From: Acidimicrobiales bacterium
GTDB lineage: Bacteria > Actinomycetota > Acidimicrobiia > Acidimicrobiales > SZUA-35
DNA length: 64,000 nucleotides
Direction of reading: 5' to 3'
Assembly: GCA_041394265.1 (NCBI GenBank)
Contig: JAWKIO010000006.1
Coordinates: 248,001 to 312,000, forward strand
The position numbers and the translations under genes were made by a program. The notes under the pieces were generated by a model, which searched no databases, was not told the origin of the DNA, and saw only the letters and a program-made list of their open reading frames with translations. Below, one piece after another: positions 9,465-16,910 of the stretch. Numbering within the stretch: the first letter of the stretch is position 1; the number at the start of each line of letters is the position of its first letter.

Positions 9465-9505
9465 TTAGGCGAGGTTGACACTTTCATTGAAGTGCTGCCT
9501 ACAGT
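9465..9505 (+). promoter_or_regulatory. Promoter with possible iron-box-like half sites
   Basis: TTGACA at 9475-9480 and TACAGT at 9500-9505 form a -35/-10 pair with a 19-bp spacer, just upstream of the binding-protein ATG at 9514. A stretch starting at 9465 (TTAGGCGAGGTTGACACTT) matches about 11 of 19 positions of the IdeR/DtxR consensus, with a good left half (TTAGG) and a poor right half. The promoter is plausible; iron repression is only a suggestion. Confidence 0.5.
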
Positions 9506-9513
9506 ACCGCCAC

Positions 9514-10569
9514 ATGCAGAAGCGTTTCGTCATCGCCGCCGCTCTCGCGGCCTCCCTCACCGCCGCCGCCTGTGGAAGTGGCGACTCCGAGCCGACTGCC
9601 GACAGCGGCGCACCCGCCGCCGACGGCTCCTTGACCGGCACGACCATCACGGTCTATTCCGGTCGAGGCGAGGACCTGATCGGCGAGGTGCTCGCCGAGT
9701 TCGAGCGGGAGACCGGGGCCACCGTCGAAGTCCGCTACGGCGACTCCGCCCAGATGGCGCTCCAGATCGACGCCGAAGGCGATCAGTCGCCGGCCGACGT
9801 CTTCATCTCACAGAGCCCTGGCGCCGTCGGCTTCCTCGACGACGCCGGCCGCCTCTCACCGCTGGGCGAAGCGACGCTCGACCGCGTGCCTGCCGAGTAC
9901 CGAGCGAGTGACGGGAACTGGGTCGGCATCACCGGTCGAGTCCGCGTGCTCGTCTACAACACCGAGCTGGTCGACCCCGCCGACCTGCCGGCGTCGGTAC
10001 TCGACCTGACCGATCCGTCCTACGCCGGACGCGTCGGCGTTGCCCCGTCGAACGGATCGTTCCAGGACTTCGTCACGGCGATGCGCTCCGAGCTCGGTGA
10101 CGAAGCAACGGCGGAGTGGCTGGCCGGCATGGCAGCGAACAACTCCCCGAACTACGCCAAGAACTCGGCGATCCTCGACGCCGTCGCCCGAGGCGAGGTC
10201 GAGATGGGCCTGGTCAACCACTACTACCTCTTCGCCGCACTCGATGAAGACCCGACCATCCCGGCTGCCAATCACAGCTTCGAGGCCGGCGACCTCGGCT
10301 CCCTGCTCATCGTCACCGCCACCGGCGTGGTCGACACCACCGACCAACCCGAAGCGGCCGAGGCGCTGATCGCCTTCTTGTTGTCCGACGATGCCCAGCG
10401 GATGTCCTCCGACGCCGAACGCGAATACCCCCTGGTTCCCGGCGTCGCCCCATCCGAGGGCCTGCCGCCGCTCGCCGACCTCGTCAGCTCGACCTTCGAT
10501 CTCGGCACGCTCGCCGACGGCCTCGCCGGCACCCAGCAGCTGATCGATGACAGCGGCATCACCCAGTAG
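9514..10569 (+). CDS. fbpA: Iron(III)-binding lipoprotein of ABC transporter (FbpA type)
   Basis: The protein has 351 residues. The N-terminus is a lipoprotein signal with lipobox LTAAAC, so Cys20 would be lipidated and anchor it outside the membrane. The mature part begins ITVYSGRGEDLI, the usual opening of ferric-binding proteins. NHYYLF at about 235-240 contains the adjacent tyrosines (Tyr237/Tyr238) that coordinate Fe(III) in this family. It delivers iron to the permease encoded next. Its 3' end overlaps the permease frame if the permease starts at 10547. Thiamine or 2-aminoethylphosphonate binding proteins are related, but the Tyr pair favours iron. Confidence 0.9.
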   Translation: MQKRFVIAAALAASLTAAACGSGDSEPTADSGAPAADGSLTGTTITVYSGRGEDLIGEVLAEFERETGATVEVRYGDSAQMALQIDAEGDQSPADVFISQSPGAVGFLDDAGRLSPLGEATLDRVPAEYRASDGNWVGITGRVRVLVYNTELVDPADLPASVLDLTDPSYAGRVGVAPSNGSFQDFVTAMRSELGDEATAEWLAGMAANNSPNYAKNSAILDAVARGEVEMGLVNHYYLFAALDEDPTIPAANHSFEAGDLGSLLIVTATGVVDTTDQPEAAEALIAFLLSDDAQRMSSDAEREYPLVPGVAPSEGLPPLADLVSSTFDLGTLADGLAGTQQLIDDSGITQ

Positions 10570-12178
10570 GCCACGCCGCCAGCGCATGCGTACCCGGCCG
10601 CCATCCCACGGCTGGCTACCGGCCGTGAGCCTGGCGATCGGCGTGCTCTTCGCCGGTCCGCTGGCCTATGTGGCCTGGTCCAACATCCGTCTCGGCTCCG
10701 ACCTCACCACTCTTCTTCGGTCGGGCCGAACCCTCGAACCCTTGGGCCGATCGGTCCTCCTCGCCACGGCGGTGTCGGCGACCTCCACGGTCGCCGGCAC
10801 CGTGCTCGCGTGGACCATCCACCGCACCGACCTGGTCGGGCGACGAGTGTGGGCGGTGCTGGCTCCACTTCCGCTCGTGTTCCCGTCATTCGTGGGTGCG
10901 ACGGCGCTGATCAGTGGCTTTGCCACCGGCGGGCTCGTCGAGCGAATCACCGACCCGATCGGCCTCGGCCCGCTCCCACCGCTCGCCGGCTTCAGCGGCG
11001 CGTGGCTCGTCCTCACCATCTTCACCTACCCGTACGTCTACCTCCCGGTCGCCGCCCGACTCCGTCGGCTACCGACGTCGCTCGAGGAGAGCGCTCGCCT
11101 CTTGGGCCGGAGACCGATCGGCGTGTTCACCTCGATCGTGCTGCCGCAAACGGCGTCGGCGATGTCGGCCGGCACCCTGCTCGTCTTCCTCTACACGATC
11201 AGCGACTTCGGCGCCGTCCAACTCCTGCGCTACGACACGCTCACCCGGGCGATCTTCACCAATCAGCTGGCTGACCGCGCCACCTCGATGGCGATGGCCC
11301 TGATCCTCGGCGCCGTGGCCCTCGCCGTCGTTGCGGCCGAGCGCCGGCTCGTTCGATCGACCCCGGCCACCTCGAGTCGAGCGGGCTCGGGCGGCCTTCG
11401 GTACCCACTCGGGCCGTGGCGAGCACCGGTCACCGCGACCGTCGTTGTGTTCTTCGCCGCCACCCTCGTCGGGCCGATTGCCTCGCTACTCCATTGGCTC
11501 ATCCGAGGACTCCAGCGACAACGGACGACGGGAGCCACCGCCGTCGACGTCGACGGCCTCGCCACCGCCGTCACCAACACGGTCACCGTCAGCGTGGTCG
11601 CCGCCATCGCCACGGTGCTCGCCGTCCTGCCCATCGCCTACCTCACGGCCCGCCACCGGTCACGCATCGGCAGCGTCGCCAACGCGCTCGTCGTTGCCGG
11701 GTTTGCACTCCCAGGGATCGTCATCGCCCTCGCCATCATCTTCTGGGTCCTCAACGCCCCGCTGCTCGCCCGGTTCTACCAAACCCTGCCGCTCCTGGTC
11801 TTGGCCTACGTCATCCACTTCGGCGCCCAGGCCACCCGAGCCTCGGCCGTGGCCGTGGCGAGCGTGCCCGAAGTCCTCGATGAGGCGGCACGCATGCTGG
11901 CCGCCGGGCGCTGGCGTCGGCTCGCCACCATCGACCTTCCGCTGATGGCACCCGGGCTCCTCGCCGCGGGCGGCCTCGTGCTGCTGTCGACCATGAAGGA
12001 ACTGCCGGCCACGTTGCTGCTGAGTCCCACCGGCTATGACACCGTCGCCACCCGCATCTGGGCGTCGATGGAAACCGTGTCGTACGCCCAGGCTGGCCTC
12101 GACTCGTTGGTCCTGCTCGCCGTGTCTGCGGTGCTGACTTGGCTCCTGGTGATCCGTTCGAGCGACCGCTTCGATTGA
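10547..12178 (+). CDS. fbpB: Fused Fe(III) ABC transporter permease (FbpB type)
   Basis: The protein has 543 residues and about 12 membrane segments in two homologous halves. Each half has an EAA loop that contacts the ATPase: EESARLLGRRPIGVF near 180 and DEAARMLAAGRWRRL near 445. The two-in-one permease is typical of FbpB. The ATG at 10547 overlaps the binding-protein end by 23 bp; a second in-frame ATG at 10586 is equally possible, since neither has a clear ribosome site. It completes the three-part iron importer. Confidence 0.9.
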   Translation: MTAASPSRPRRQRMRTRPPSHGWLPAVSLAIGVLFAGPLAYVAWSNIRLGSDLTTLLRSGRTLEPLGRSVLLATAVSATSTVAGTVLAWTIHRTDLVGRRVWAVLAPLPLVFPSFVGATALISGFATGGLVERITDPIGLGPLPPLAGFSGAWLVLTIFTYPYVYLPVAARLRRLPTSLEESARLLGRRPIGVFTSIVLPQTASAMSAGTLLVFLYTISDFGAVQLLRYDTLTRAIFTNQLADRATSMAMALILGAVALAVVAAERRLVRSTPATSSRAGSGGLRYPLGPWRAPVTATVVVFFAATLVGPIASLLHWLIRGLQRQRTTGATAVDVDGLATAVTNTVTVSVVAAIATVLAVLPIAYLTARHRSRIGSVANALVVAGFALPGIVIALAIIFWVLNAPLLARFYQTLPLLVLAYVIHFGAQATRASAVAVASVPEVLDEAARMLAAGRWRRLATIDLPLMAPGLLAAGGLVLLSTMKELPATLLLSPTGYDTVATRIWASMETVSYAQAGLDSLVLLAVSAVLTWLLVIRSSDRFD

Positions 12179-12181
12179 GGG

Positions 12182-12226
12182 TTGACACCGTTTATCTCGT
12201 CAAACTACGTTTATCTACGTTCATCT
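12182..12226 (+). promoter_or_regulatory. Promoter with three direct repeats CGTTyATCT
   Basis: TTGACA at 12182-12187 and TACGTT at 12206-12211 are spaced by 18 bp. CGTTTATCT occurs at 12189-12197 and 12208-12216, and CGTTCATCT at 12218-12226, giving starts 19 and 10 bp apart, close to two and one helical turns. Direct repeats on one DNA face suggest cooperative binding of a small regulator over the promoter of the gene at 12289. No regulator is identified. Confidence 0.5.
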
Positions 12227-12288
12227 GGTGGTGAACGCATCGGGTAGCGACTACCCCTCCTTCTTCTCACATCCTTGGCGGGACCATC

Positions 12289-12885
12289 ATGACCAACGAA
12301 CGCACCACATCGGCGACTCCACCATCCTCCACTCCACCATCCTCCACGCCCCCTCCCCCACCCACGACCCGAGCCGGCGAGCCGTCATCCTCGACGCCAC
12401 CGCCGAGTGCGGTCGGCGAGGGCACCGAGCGCACCACTCCGAGCCATCCCTTCGACACCCTGGTGATCCGGCCTTGGGACGATCCGCTGGTCGAACAGCT
12501 GGGGTTCGATCCGCGGTCGAGCTATGTCGAGCGGTACTGGACGTCGATCCTCGGTCCTTCCGCCACCCTGCTCCTTCGCCGACTCGCCACCGGGCTCGAG
12601 ATCGCCCCTGACGGCTTCGAACTCGACACCGTCGCCTGGGCCCAAGAACTCGGCATCGGCATCCGTGGCGGCAAGAACGGCCCCTTCTGGCGCTCGCTCG
12701 ACCGATTGGCCCGCTTCGGCGCCACCCAGCGCAACGGGGCCCTGGTGGTCGTCCGCCGCAAGCTGCCGCCGCTGAATCTGCGCCAGATCGAGCGACTGCC
12801 GCCCCACCTCCAGCAAGCGCACCACGCCTGGACCGCCCGCCAGAACGTGCGCCGCGACCCAGGCACCCCCAGCGAAGCCGCCTGA
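12289..12885 (+). CDS. Conserved actinobacterial hypothetical protein
   Basis: The protein has 198 residues, starting at ATG after GGCGGGACC. The first 55 residues are Ser/Thr/Pro rich with repeated SSTPP and probably disordered. The rest is a compact domain beginning IRPWDDPLVEQLGFDPRS, with ERYWTSILGPSATLLLRRLA and ending in a basic RRKLPPLNLRQIERLPPHL segment. I recall this pattern as a conserved actinobacterial protein without a known function. The helical, basic, soluble character would suit a nucleic-acid or partner-binding protein, but nothing visible proves it. It has its own promoter with direct repeats and a strong terminator, so it is probably a single-gene unit. Confidence 0.8.
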   Translation: MTNERTTSATPPSSTPPSSTPPPPPTTRAGEPSSSTPPPSAVGEGTERTTPSHPFDTLVIRPWDDPLVEQLGFDPRSSYVERYWTSILGPSATLLLRRLATGLEIAPDGFELDTVAWAQELGIGIRGGKNGPFWRSLDRLARFGATQRNGALVVVRRKLPPLNLRQIERLPPHLQQAHHAWTARQNVRRDPGTPSEAA

Positions 12886-12891
12886 CGCCGC

Positions 12892-12968
12892 AAAGCTCAG
12901 GGCGTCTCAACAACCCCGGCAAACCTCGGGGGCTCCCAGCACCTCGCTGCGGGGAGCCCCTGAGCTTT
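12892..12968 (+). terminator. Nested terminator hairpin
   Basis: An outer stem pairs AAAGCTCA (12892-12899) with TGAGCTTT (12961-12968). An inner stem pairs GGGGCTCCC (12929-12937) with GGGAGCCCC (12951-12959). It begins 6 bp after the stop of the upstream gene, and the right arm ends in CTTTCT. This is the likely transcription end for the 12289 gene. Confidence 0.7.
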
Positions 12969-13081
12969 CTGGATCTAAGGGGAGGCTCTTCGCTTTGGAC
13001 GGCGGTCGACGACTCACCCCCACGCCGATCTGGGGGATGTCCTGGGTGTGTGACGGGTCTCATCGAGCCGATCATCGAGAC

Positions 13082-13456
13082 ATGATCGCCCCGTCCGACC
13101 CACCGCCGCCGTCGCCTTCGAACCGGCTCCCAGATCGACCGCTGCCGCCGGCGCGGCCCAACGATGCCGCACTGGCGGCGAAGCTGATCGGCCTGCCACT
13201 GCTGTGGCTGGTCGGCGGTGCCATCGCGCTGATCATGTACGACCAGCACGTCTGCGACCCGAGCTCGTTCATGTGCGTCCGGCTGTCGTCCACCGAACTG
13301 GCGCTGTGGTTCGCCGGCTCGCTCGGCGTTCCGGCACTCACCACCACCGCAGCGCTCACCTCGGGCTCGACCCGCGAGCGCCTGGTTCGAGGCCTGATCG
13401 TGGCCGGCATCGTGACCGCTGTCGCATCCGCCGTGGCGTTGGTCCTCGCCGCCTGA
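13082..13456 (+). CDS. Small membrane protein, unknown function
   Basis: The protein has 124 residues from ATG 13082; the frame is open further upstream but the extra residues look non-coding. A Pro-rich cytoplasmic head (about 1-32) is followed by three hydrophobic segments at about 38-57, 75-97 and 105-124. Between the first two is a short loop with two cysteines (VCDPSSFMC) that could form a disulfide outside. I recognise no family. It stands alone between terminator-like structures on both sides. Confidence 0.65.
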   Translation: MIAPSDPPPPSPSNRLPDRPLPPARPNDAALAAKLIGLPLLWLVGGAIALIMYDQHVCDPSSFMCVRLSSTELALWFAGSLGVPALTTTAALTSGSTRERLVRGLIVAGIVTAVASAVALVLAA

Positions 13457-13539
13457 CCCCGCGCCGACCCGAGAGCGTCGAGCGAGTTCACGACCCTCCG
13501 ACGCCGCAAAGCTCGACTTCGGGGTCACACGCGTTCGTA

Positions 13540-13686
13540 GCCGGGCTCCGGAGGGAAGGAGCCCGGCCACGAGATGCGCAGGCCGGGACCGATCCGTTCG
13601 ACGCCGGAGGGAAGGAAGTCGAACGAGGCGGCCACGGTGCTTGTCCCAAAGGACCAGCGCCTGGTGAACCATCCACCGCCCAGGCG
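13540..13686. repeat. Cluster of three perfect hairpins, two with the same loop sequence
   Basis: Hairpin A pairs GCCGGGCTCC (13540-13549) with GGAGCCCGGC (13558-13567). Hairpin B pairs GTTCGAC (13596-13602) with GTCGAAC (13618-13624). Hairpin C pairs CGCCTGG (13658-13664) with CCAGGCG (13680-13686). The loops of A and B share CCGGAGGGAAGGA (13548-13560 and 13604-13616). The region lies between the convergent ends of a small membrane protein and the glycosylphosphotransferase, and fills the 300-bp gap 13457-13756. It may terminate transcription both ways, be a REP-like element, or encode a small RNA. Confidence 0.6.
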
Positions 13687-13756
13687 GGGTCGGTTCGTGG
13701 TTGTGACGCCGCAGGTTTCCGAGAAGTCGCGAGATTCTCGAGATTCTTTTCGAGGC

Positions 13757-15157
13757 TCAGTACGCCCCGTCTTGGCGCAGCACGGCCGGGATCGTCCGCA
13801 ACAGGATCGACAGATCAATGACCAGCGACCAGTTGTCGACGTAGTAGAGGTCGAGGCGGGTGTACTCCTCGAAACCGGTCGAGCTCCGGCCCGACACCTG
13901 CCACATGCCGGTGATCCCGGGGCTGACACGAAGACGGCCGTAGAGGTCGTCCTCCCACGAATCCATCTCCGACCACAGGGCGGGCCGCGGGCCGACCAGG
14001 CTCATCTCGCCACGGACCACATTCCACAGCTGGGGCAGCTCGTCGAGCGAGGTCTTGCGGATGAACTTGCCGACGCTCGTGATCCGGGGATCGTCCTTCA
14101 TCTTGAACAGGGCGGTGTCGCCGGTGTCCATCGTGGCCCGGATAGCCTCCGCGTCGACCACCATGCTGCGCAGTTTGAGCATGTCGAAGGGGACGCCGTC
14201 GCGGCCGACTCGGCTCTGGCGGAACAGCACCGGACCACCGTCGTTGCGGCGGATCAGGAACGCCAGGACCGCCAGCACGGGGGCGGCGCACACCAGGACC
14301 CCGAGCGACACCACGATGTCGAACGTGCGCTTGGCGACCGCACGCCAGCCTCGCCGCATGACCGGCTCGACGTACACCACGGGGAACCGACCGAGCGGAC
14401 GCACCGTGAGTCGACCGGGATCGATGTCGATCAGCGTCGAGCTGAGTTCGACGTGGATGCCGTGTTCGACGAGATCTCGCACCAGGCGGTTGCTCGCCCG
14501 TGTCTCGATCGACGAGGCAGCAACGACGGCACCGAGCGCATCGTTGGAGCGGGCTTCGGCCAGCACTCGAGTGGTCAGCTCGGTCCGGTCACTGATCTTG
14601 CGGGGATCGACGCTGGACACCACCTGATAGCCGAGCTCGGGCTCGGCTTCGAACATGGCCGTGAGCTGGCGGGCCTCTTCGTTGGCGCCCACCATCACCA
14701 CGCGACGGCACAGCTCTCCGGCTCGTCGTCGTCGATCGAACCCCGAACGGGCCACTTCGCGCTCGATGCCGATGGCAATGCCACCGAGCAGTGCCGAACC
14801 GGCGAGCCAGCCTCGGGAGACGTCGAGACCGAAACCGAACGCCACGACGGCGACGGTTGCGGCGGTGGCGACCGACGCGTCGAGGATCCGTCGAATCTCA
14901 TCGGCTCGGCGGGTGATGAACCGGGAGCTGTACAGCTTGGCCTTGGCCAGCCACAGCCACCACGAACCGAGCATGACGAGCATCGCGATCCAGCGGTCGC
15001 TGCCAGGAGCCACGACGAACGTCATCGCCGAACCGCTCGCCGCGGCGGCGAGGAGATCGACCACGAACAGCCGGCTCTTGGTGCTGACGATCGAGAACGA
15101 GGCGCGCTCGACGTCAGCCGATGCTCCCGCTCCGATGCGTTGCTCCACTGATGCCAC
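13757..15157 (-). CDS. Polyprenyl glycosylphosphotransferase (exopolysaccharide initiation)
   Basis: The protein has 466 residues from GTG 15157. Several N-terminal membrane segments (about 27-140) are followed by a CoA-binding-like Rossmann domain (VVMVGANEEARQL near 165) and one more membrane segment (about 290). The C-terminal 180 residues form the catalytic sugar-transferase domain, with KRTFDIVVSLGVL, MLKLRSM, KTSLDELPQLWNV, GEMSLVGPRP and SPGITGMWQVSGR. It would transfer a sugar-1-phosphate from a UDP-sugar to undecaprenyl phosphate, the first step of a capsule or exopolysaccharide. No polymerase or flippase genes are nearby, so the glycan is unknown. Confidence 0.92.
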   Translation of the reverse strand: MASVEQRIGAGASADVERASFSIVSTKSRLFVVDLLAAAASGSAMTFVVAPGSDRWIAMLVMLGSWWLWLAKAKLYSSRFITRRADEIRRILDASVATAATVAVVAFGFGLDVSRGWLAGSALLGGIAIGIEREVARSGFDRRRRAGELCRRVVMVGANEEARQLTAMFEAEPELGYQVVSSVDPRKISDRTELTTRVLAEARSNDALGAVVAASSIETRASNRLVRDLVEHGIHVELSSTLIDIDPGRLTVRPLGRFPVVYVEPVMRRGWRAVAKRTFDIVVSLGVLVCAAPVLAVLAFLIRRNDGGPVLFRQSRVGRDGVPFDMLKLRSMVVDAEAIRATMDTGDTALFKMKDDPRITSVGKFIRKTSLDELPQLWNVVRGEMSLVGPRPALWSEMDSWEDDLYGRLRVSPGITGMWQVSGRSSTGFEEYTRLDLYYVDNWSLVIDLSILLRTIPAVLRQDGAY

Positions 15158-15278
15158 TGCGACCCATTTCCACGCGTGCTCTACGTGGTGGAAGGTCGGC
15201 AGGATCGGCAGCGCCTTGAGCAGCCGCTCCGAATTTGAGGCGTTCGACCGGAGCGGTCGCTAACAGCGGGTGCAGGCG

Positions 15279-16712
15279 CTACCAGTTCGAGACGGTCTCG
15301 GCCAACAGTCGGACGCCGAAGCCGGTGGCACCCTTGGTGATGACGCCGTCGTCGGCCTCGGTCATGGCCGATAGTCCGAGGTCGACGTGGGCCCAGGGGA
15401 TGTCGGCGATGAATTCTTGGAGGAAGAGGCCGGCGACCAGCGCCCCGCCGTAGGGCCCACTCCCGATGTTCTTGAGGTCGGCGACGTTCGACTCGAGCTG
15501 GGGGCGGTACTCCTTCGGCAGCGGGAGACGCCAGACTTTCTCGCCGGTGCTGGCCGACGCGGCCAGCACGCGATCACACACGGCGTCGTCGTTGGCCATC
15601 ACGCCCGCGTAGCCGGCGCCGAGCGCAGCCGATACGGCCCCGGTCAGCGTGGCGATATCGATGATTGCGTCGGGTGTGGACTCCGCTGCGTATGACAGGG
15701 CATCGGCGAGGACGAGCCGGCCCTCGGCGTCGGTGTTGAGCACCTCGACGGTCTTGCCGTTCCGAGCTCGGAAGACATCGCCGGGGCGGAAGGCGTCGCC
15801 GTTCACCATGTTGTCGGTGAGCGGCACATACGCCGTCACGGCCGCCTTGCAGCCGTAGGTGCCGAGCAGGCTCATGGCGCCGACGACGGCGGCACCGCCG
15901 GCCATGTCGACCTTCATGGTCATCATTCCCGCGCCCGTCTTGATCGACAGGCCACCGGAATCGAACGTGATGCCCTTCCCGACGAGCGCCAACTTCGCCG
16001 TGGGCTTGGTCTTCGGGGTGTAGGACAGGATCAGGAAGCGGGGCGGGTGGGTGGAGCCCTGGTTGACGGCGAGGATGCCGCCCATCTTCTCCTTGACGAT
16101 GCGCTTCTCATCCCACACCGTGGCCTTCAACCCCGATGCCGCCGCCACCTCCTTGGCCTTGGCCACGAAGGCGGTGGGCAACATGGTGCCGCCCGGTTCG
16201 TTGACGAGATCGCGAACCATACGTACGGCCTCGACCGTGGCCAGCCCGATCTCGAACGCCGCCTTGGCGCCGCGACCGGACGCCACCACGGTGATGCGAT
16301 CGAGCACCCGATTGTCGGCACTCTTGAGCGCCACATACCGATACGTCGCAAGACCGGCGCCCTCGACGACCGGGGCCACTCCCGCCAGCGGCTCGTCGTC
16401 GGTTGCGAGTTCGGTCGCCATGGTGATCGCCACGTGCTTGTGGGACGAGACGGCCCGGACGTAGGCGGCGGCCGCTCGCCGCAACACATCGGCGTCGACG
16501 GCCGAGCGTTCACCGAGACCGACCAGCACCTCGACGGCCGGTCCCTCCTGGCCGTGCAAGACCAGCGTCTGCCCCACCTTTGCTTCGAAGCCGGCCAGCT
16601 TGGCGGCCGTGGCGATCGGCTCGGTCAACCCCGAAATGGCGTCGGCGGTGAGGGGGCGATCGATCGCCGTGGCGGTCTTGGGCGTGGCGGTGGCATGGCG
16701 GAGGGTGGACAT
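15279..16712 (-). CDS. pepA: Leucyl aminopeptidase, M17 family
   Basis: The protein has 477 residues from ATG 16712 (a GTG two codons upstream is also possible). The N-terminal third is the variable macrodomain-like part. The C-terminal catalytic domain has the two-metal site: VGKGITFDSGG (about 249), MKVDMAGGAAV, and the signature NTDAEGRLVLADAL (about 330). It removes N-terminal residues from peptides in the cytoplasm, usually as a hexamer. Family length is about 500, so it is complete. Confidence 0.94.
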   Translation of the reverse strand: MSTLRHATATPKTATAIDRPLTADAISGLTEPIATAAKLAGFEAKVGQTLVLHGQEGPAVEVLVGLGERSAVDADVLRRAAAAYVRAVSSHKHVAITMATELATDDEPLAGVAPVVEGAGLATYRYVALKSADNRVLDRITVVASGRGAKAAFEIGLATVEAVRMVRDLVNEPGGTMLPTAFVAKAKEVAAASGLKATVWDEKRIVKEKMGGILAVNQGSTHPPRFLILSYTPKTKPTAKLALVGKGITFDSGGLSIKTGAGMMTMKVDMAGGAAVVGAMSLLGTYGCKAAVTAYVPLTDNMVNGDAFRPGDVFRARNGKTVEVLNTDAEGRLVLADALSYAAESTPDAIIDIATLTGAVSAALGAGYAGVMANDDAVCDRVLAASASTGEKVWRLPLPKEYRPQLESNVADLKNIGSGPYGGALVAGLFLQEFIADIPWAHVDLGLSAMTEADDGVITKGATGFGVRLLAETVSNW

Positions 16713-16910
16713 ACTCACAGACTCTACGTTCTCGCCGACTATGATGGAGGCATCGCCGTGTTCCGAAGGGCTGCGTCCCGAGGTGCACGGCGGGTCCTTT
16801 GCCAGAGGGTGTGGGACCGACGATTGCGCATCAGTCGAGACTGCACGATCCGACGACGCCGAACAATCGTGGCTCCCGCTGGGCGCCTCCTTTCGAAACG
16901 AGCATCACCC
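16713..16910 (+). promoter_or_regulatory. metH: Intergenic region with probable metH promoter and about 160-nt leader
   Basis: TATGAT at about 16740 is a good -10 element; the -35 is weak. Transcription from there would leave about 160 nt before the metH ATG at 16911. Within it, GGGTCC and GGGACC can pair around a 15-nt loop near 16790-16820. I looked for the cobalamin-riboswitch box and for SAH/SAM riboswitch cores and did not find a convincing match. The leader may still be regulatory. Confidence 0.35.

Noticed and set aside
13121..13160. tRNA T-loop-like GGTTCGAAGGC on the minus strand
   Set aside because: It lies in the Pro-rich start of a small membrane-protein gene and no cloverleaf could be built around it.
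13574..15151. 525-codon rightward frame over the glycosylphosphotransferase
   Set aside because: Antisense to a gene with the full catalytic domain.
16713..16910. Cobalamin or SAM/SAH riboswitch upstream of metH
   Set aside because: The characteristic core sequences were not found by eye. Left as a leader of unknown nature.
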